From contig ONGG01000017.1 of the NCBI GenBank assembly GCA_900317305.1, positions 1 to 51,464 on the forward strand: DNA of 51,464 nt, in the 5' to 3' direction. Made by a program: the position numbers and the translations under genes. Within the stretch, counting starts at the first letter, position 1. Each line of letters opens with the position of its first letter. Source of the DNA: an uncultured Prevotellaceae bacterium. Its GTDB lineage: Bacteria > Bacteroidota > Bacteroidia > Bacteroidales > Bacteroidaceae. The notes under the pieces were generated by a model. The model worked only from the letters and a program-made list of their open reading frames with translations. It searched no databases and was not told where the DNA came from. Of this stretch, positions 50,838 to 51,464 are shown in pieces.

Positions 50838-51464
50838 ATGACAAAAGGAAGTCTAAGGACCATACTGGTTATCTTCACAATCCTCACCACCCTCTCCGTT
50901 TCAGCCCAGGACCTTTCGGTGAGAAGTTTCTCACGAACCATCGACCAGACGGCCAATCTGGCCGAGAACCTGCATAAAGATCAAAACGGAGAGTATGGCG
51001 GACTGGTGAAGGTGCGACTGGCCGCAGCCGACGCCGAGTTTGAGGGATGGGTACTGAAAACCCAGAAGCACAACGCCAGCGAATATTGGGTGTTCATGGC
51101 CAAGGGCAGCAACAAGCTCACCGTGGTTGTGCCCGGATTCCTGCCGCTGGATGTGGAATTCCGTAGCTATGGCATCAACAGCCTACTGTCGAAGACCACC
51201 TATCTCCTCACCGTAGTTATGCCACAGTTCAACGCGGCTAACGCCCGGGGCGTGGTGAACGACAATACGGACGCCTCCACACTCACACCCAGCCAGATGA
51301 ACGAGCTGGGTATGGACTACTACGAAGGGCGTAACGGCAAGGTGAAGAACTACCCCGAGGCCGCAAAATGGTTCCAGATGGCCGCCGACAAAGAATTTGT
51401 TGAAGCCTATGCCAACCTCGGAAGATTGTACGTCTATGGCCTGGGAGTGGACAAGAGTTACGAC
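50838..51464 (+). CDS. Exported Sel1-repeat protein with shared N-terminal domain (3' truncated by window)
   Basis: The frame is open for 209 codons to the window end. Signal peptide (TILVIFTILTTLSVSAQ), then the shared N-terminal domain, nearly identical to that at 29551 (TIDQTANLAENLHKDQNGEY, GGLVKVRLAAADAEFEGW, SEYWVFMAKGSNKL). Sel1 repeats begin at about residue 150 (MNELGMDYYEGRNGKVKN; FQMAADKEFVEAYANLGRLY). It is the same architecture as the first gene of the locus, so Sel1-type members flank the SUMF1-type members. The rest lies beyond the window. Confidence 0.88.
   Translation, partial: MTKGSLRTILVIFTILTTLSVSAQDLSVRSFSRTIDQTANLAENLHKDQNGEYGGLVKVRLAAADAEFEGWVLKTQKHNASEYWVFMAKGSNKLTVVVPGFLPLDVEFRSYGINSLLSKTTYLLTVVMPQFNAANARGVVNDNTDASTLTPSQMNELGMDYYEGRNGKVKNYPEAAKWFQMAADKEFVEAYANLGRLYVYGLGVDKSYD

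Overview
The window looks like a chromosomal segment of a Bacteroidales bacterium, most likely Prevotellaceae (Prevotella/Segatella-like). The evidence is the recurrent Bacteroidetes promoter form TTTG-N19/20-TAnnTTTG (for example before 8751, 16456, 29551, 31543, 37997 and 46848), the scarcity of Shine-Dalgarno sequences, and gene content such as GH2/GH35 beta-galactosidases, subtype-B tannase remnants, RhuM and many PEGA/SUMF1/Sel1 secreted proteins. No rRNA, tRNA, CRISPR array or intact transposase was seen.

Layout. 1-5900: two convergent beta-galactosidases (GH2, cut by the window edge, and GH35), then FKBP, GNAT, a PNPOx-fold protein and an SMR (SugE/Gdx-like) exporter. 6044-8300: decayed genes (an unidentified frameshifted ORF and a tannase C-terminus) next to an intact secreted beta-helix-like protein. 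8530-10343: an MFS transporter with a long leader and a small coiled-coil protein, closed by a strong terminator. 10465-15600 (minus strand): an exported aldo/keto reductase with a premature stop, two related acetyltransferase+SDR cassettes (the second acetyltransferase is decayed), an AraC regulator and a 70-bp tandem repeat that begins at the araC stop codon. 15805-23896: a sulfur-assimilation island. A divergent Lrp regulator faces a transsulfuration-type PLP enzyme, followed by cysK, DsrE-like, TusA-like, a family-2 encapsulin with an inserted cyclic-nucleotide-binding-like domain, a cysteine desulfurase with a long N-terminal extension, a ThiS/MoaD-like sulfur carrier ending GGGCFI, an E1-like adenylyltransferase and a JAMM protease. 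23969-28297: a TonB receptor, HMA protein, ATP-grasp and esterase operon. 28310-29214: a rhuM pseudogene. 29551-51464: a large signalling/secreted-protein locus.

How the genes work together. In the sulfur island I infer that sulfur is mobilised from cysteine by a desulfurase packed in a protein nanocompartment, relayed by TusA/DsrE-type carriers, and loaded as a thiocarboxylate on the small carrier. The JAMM protease would first trim the carrier tail and the E1-like enzyme would activate it. The PLP synthases (CysK and the MetB/MetY-like enzyme) would then make cysteine or homocysteine. Each part has precedents (family-2 encapsulins with cysteine desulfurase; QbsE/QbsD, HcyS/HcyD and CysO/Mec thiocarboxylate systems). 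Finding them joined in one apparent operon is the main discovery candidate.

The right-hand 22 kb encodes a membrane Ser/Thr kinase, a PP2C phosphatase, two FHA/zinc-ribbon proteins, a stand-alone LytTR regulator, a secreted caspase-like protease and several secreted proteins of unknown fold. It also has a family of exported proteins that share one N-terminal domain I do not recognise, attached either to Sel1 repeats or to PEGA plus SUMF1 (FGE-like) domains. The architecture suggests a phospho-signalling system controlling, or controlled by, a diversified set of envelope proteins. Its function is not evident from sequence.
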